Below are positions 5,210 to 5,212 of a stretch of 5,212 bases of DNA, in pieces. The position numbers were made by a program, and so were the translations under genes. The notes under the pieces were generated by a model. That model did no database searches, was not told the origin of the DNA, and was given only the letters and a program-made list of their open reading frames with translations. This stretch comes from Verrucomicrobiota bacterium (GTDB taxonomy: Bacteria > Verrucomicrobiota > Lentisphaeria > Victivallales > Victivallaceae), in assembly GCA_023459755.1 (NCBI GenBank), contig JAEWSS010000072.1, forward strand, positions 1 to 5,212, given 5' to 3'. The stretch's first letter is position 1. Each line of letters begins with the position of its first letter.

Positions 5210-5212
5210 CCC

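Noticed and set aside
1..5212. CRISPR array, insertion sequence, defence system or riboswitch
   Set aside because: No regularly spaced repeats, transposase or nuclease genes, terminal inverted repeats or recognisable aptamer were seen on either strand.

Overview
The window looks like chromosomal DNA from a Gram-negative (outer-membrane) bacterium. The main evidence is YidC, which carries the long N-terminal periplasmic P1 domain that Gram-positive homologues lack. The GC-rich codon use in the left two thirds, the unusual YidD and the overall gene set would fit the PVC group (Lentisphaerota/Verrucomicrobiota-like), but that is a guess; protein trees of L34 and YidC would decide it.

Left part (1-3700): the widely conserved oriC-proximal cluster rpmH - rnpA - yidD - yidC - jag(khpB), all on the plus strand. 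It supplies ribosomal protein L34, the RNase P protein, the YidD membrane-insertion factor, the YidC insertase and a KH-R3H RNA-binding protein. rpmH is followed by a strong hairpin terminator or attenuator. rnpA, yidD and yidC are then tightly packed with overlapping stop and start codons (rnpA/yidD by 1 nt, yidD/yidC by 4 nt with a GTG start), which suggests translational coupling. A 54-nt gap with a Shine-Dalgarno sequence precedes jag, and a short hairpin plus U4 follows it. The common next gene, mnmE, is not present.

Middle (3700-3818): a complete tRNA-Pro(CGG) with encoded CCA and its own terminator.

Right part (3820-5212): the DNA becomes visibly more AT-rich and every credible gene is on the minus strand. 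These are a 60-aa two-helix membrane protein (4964-5146), a 107-aa protein of unknown function with a possible PH-like fold (4507-4830), and a 116-aa ferritin-like protein (3970-4320). The last has its own promoter, a strong Shine-Dalgarno sequence and a strand-specific terminator that converges on the tRNA terminator. It has the iron-ligand spacing of encapsulated ferritins (E33, E63, H66). Its C-terminal tail (DDLGIVKD) resembles encapsulin cargo-loading peptides, yet no shell gene lies in the window. This is the most interesting part of the region.
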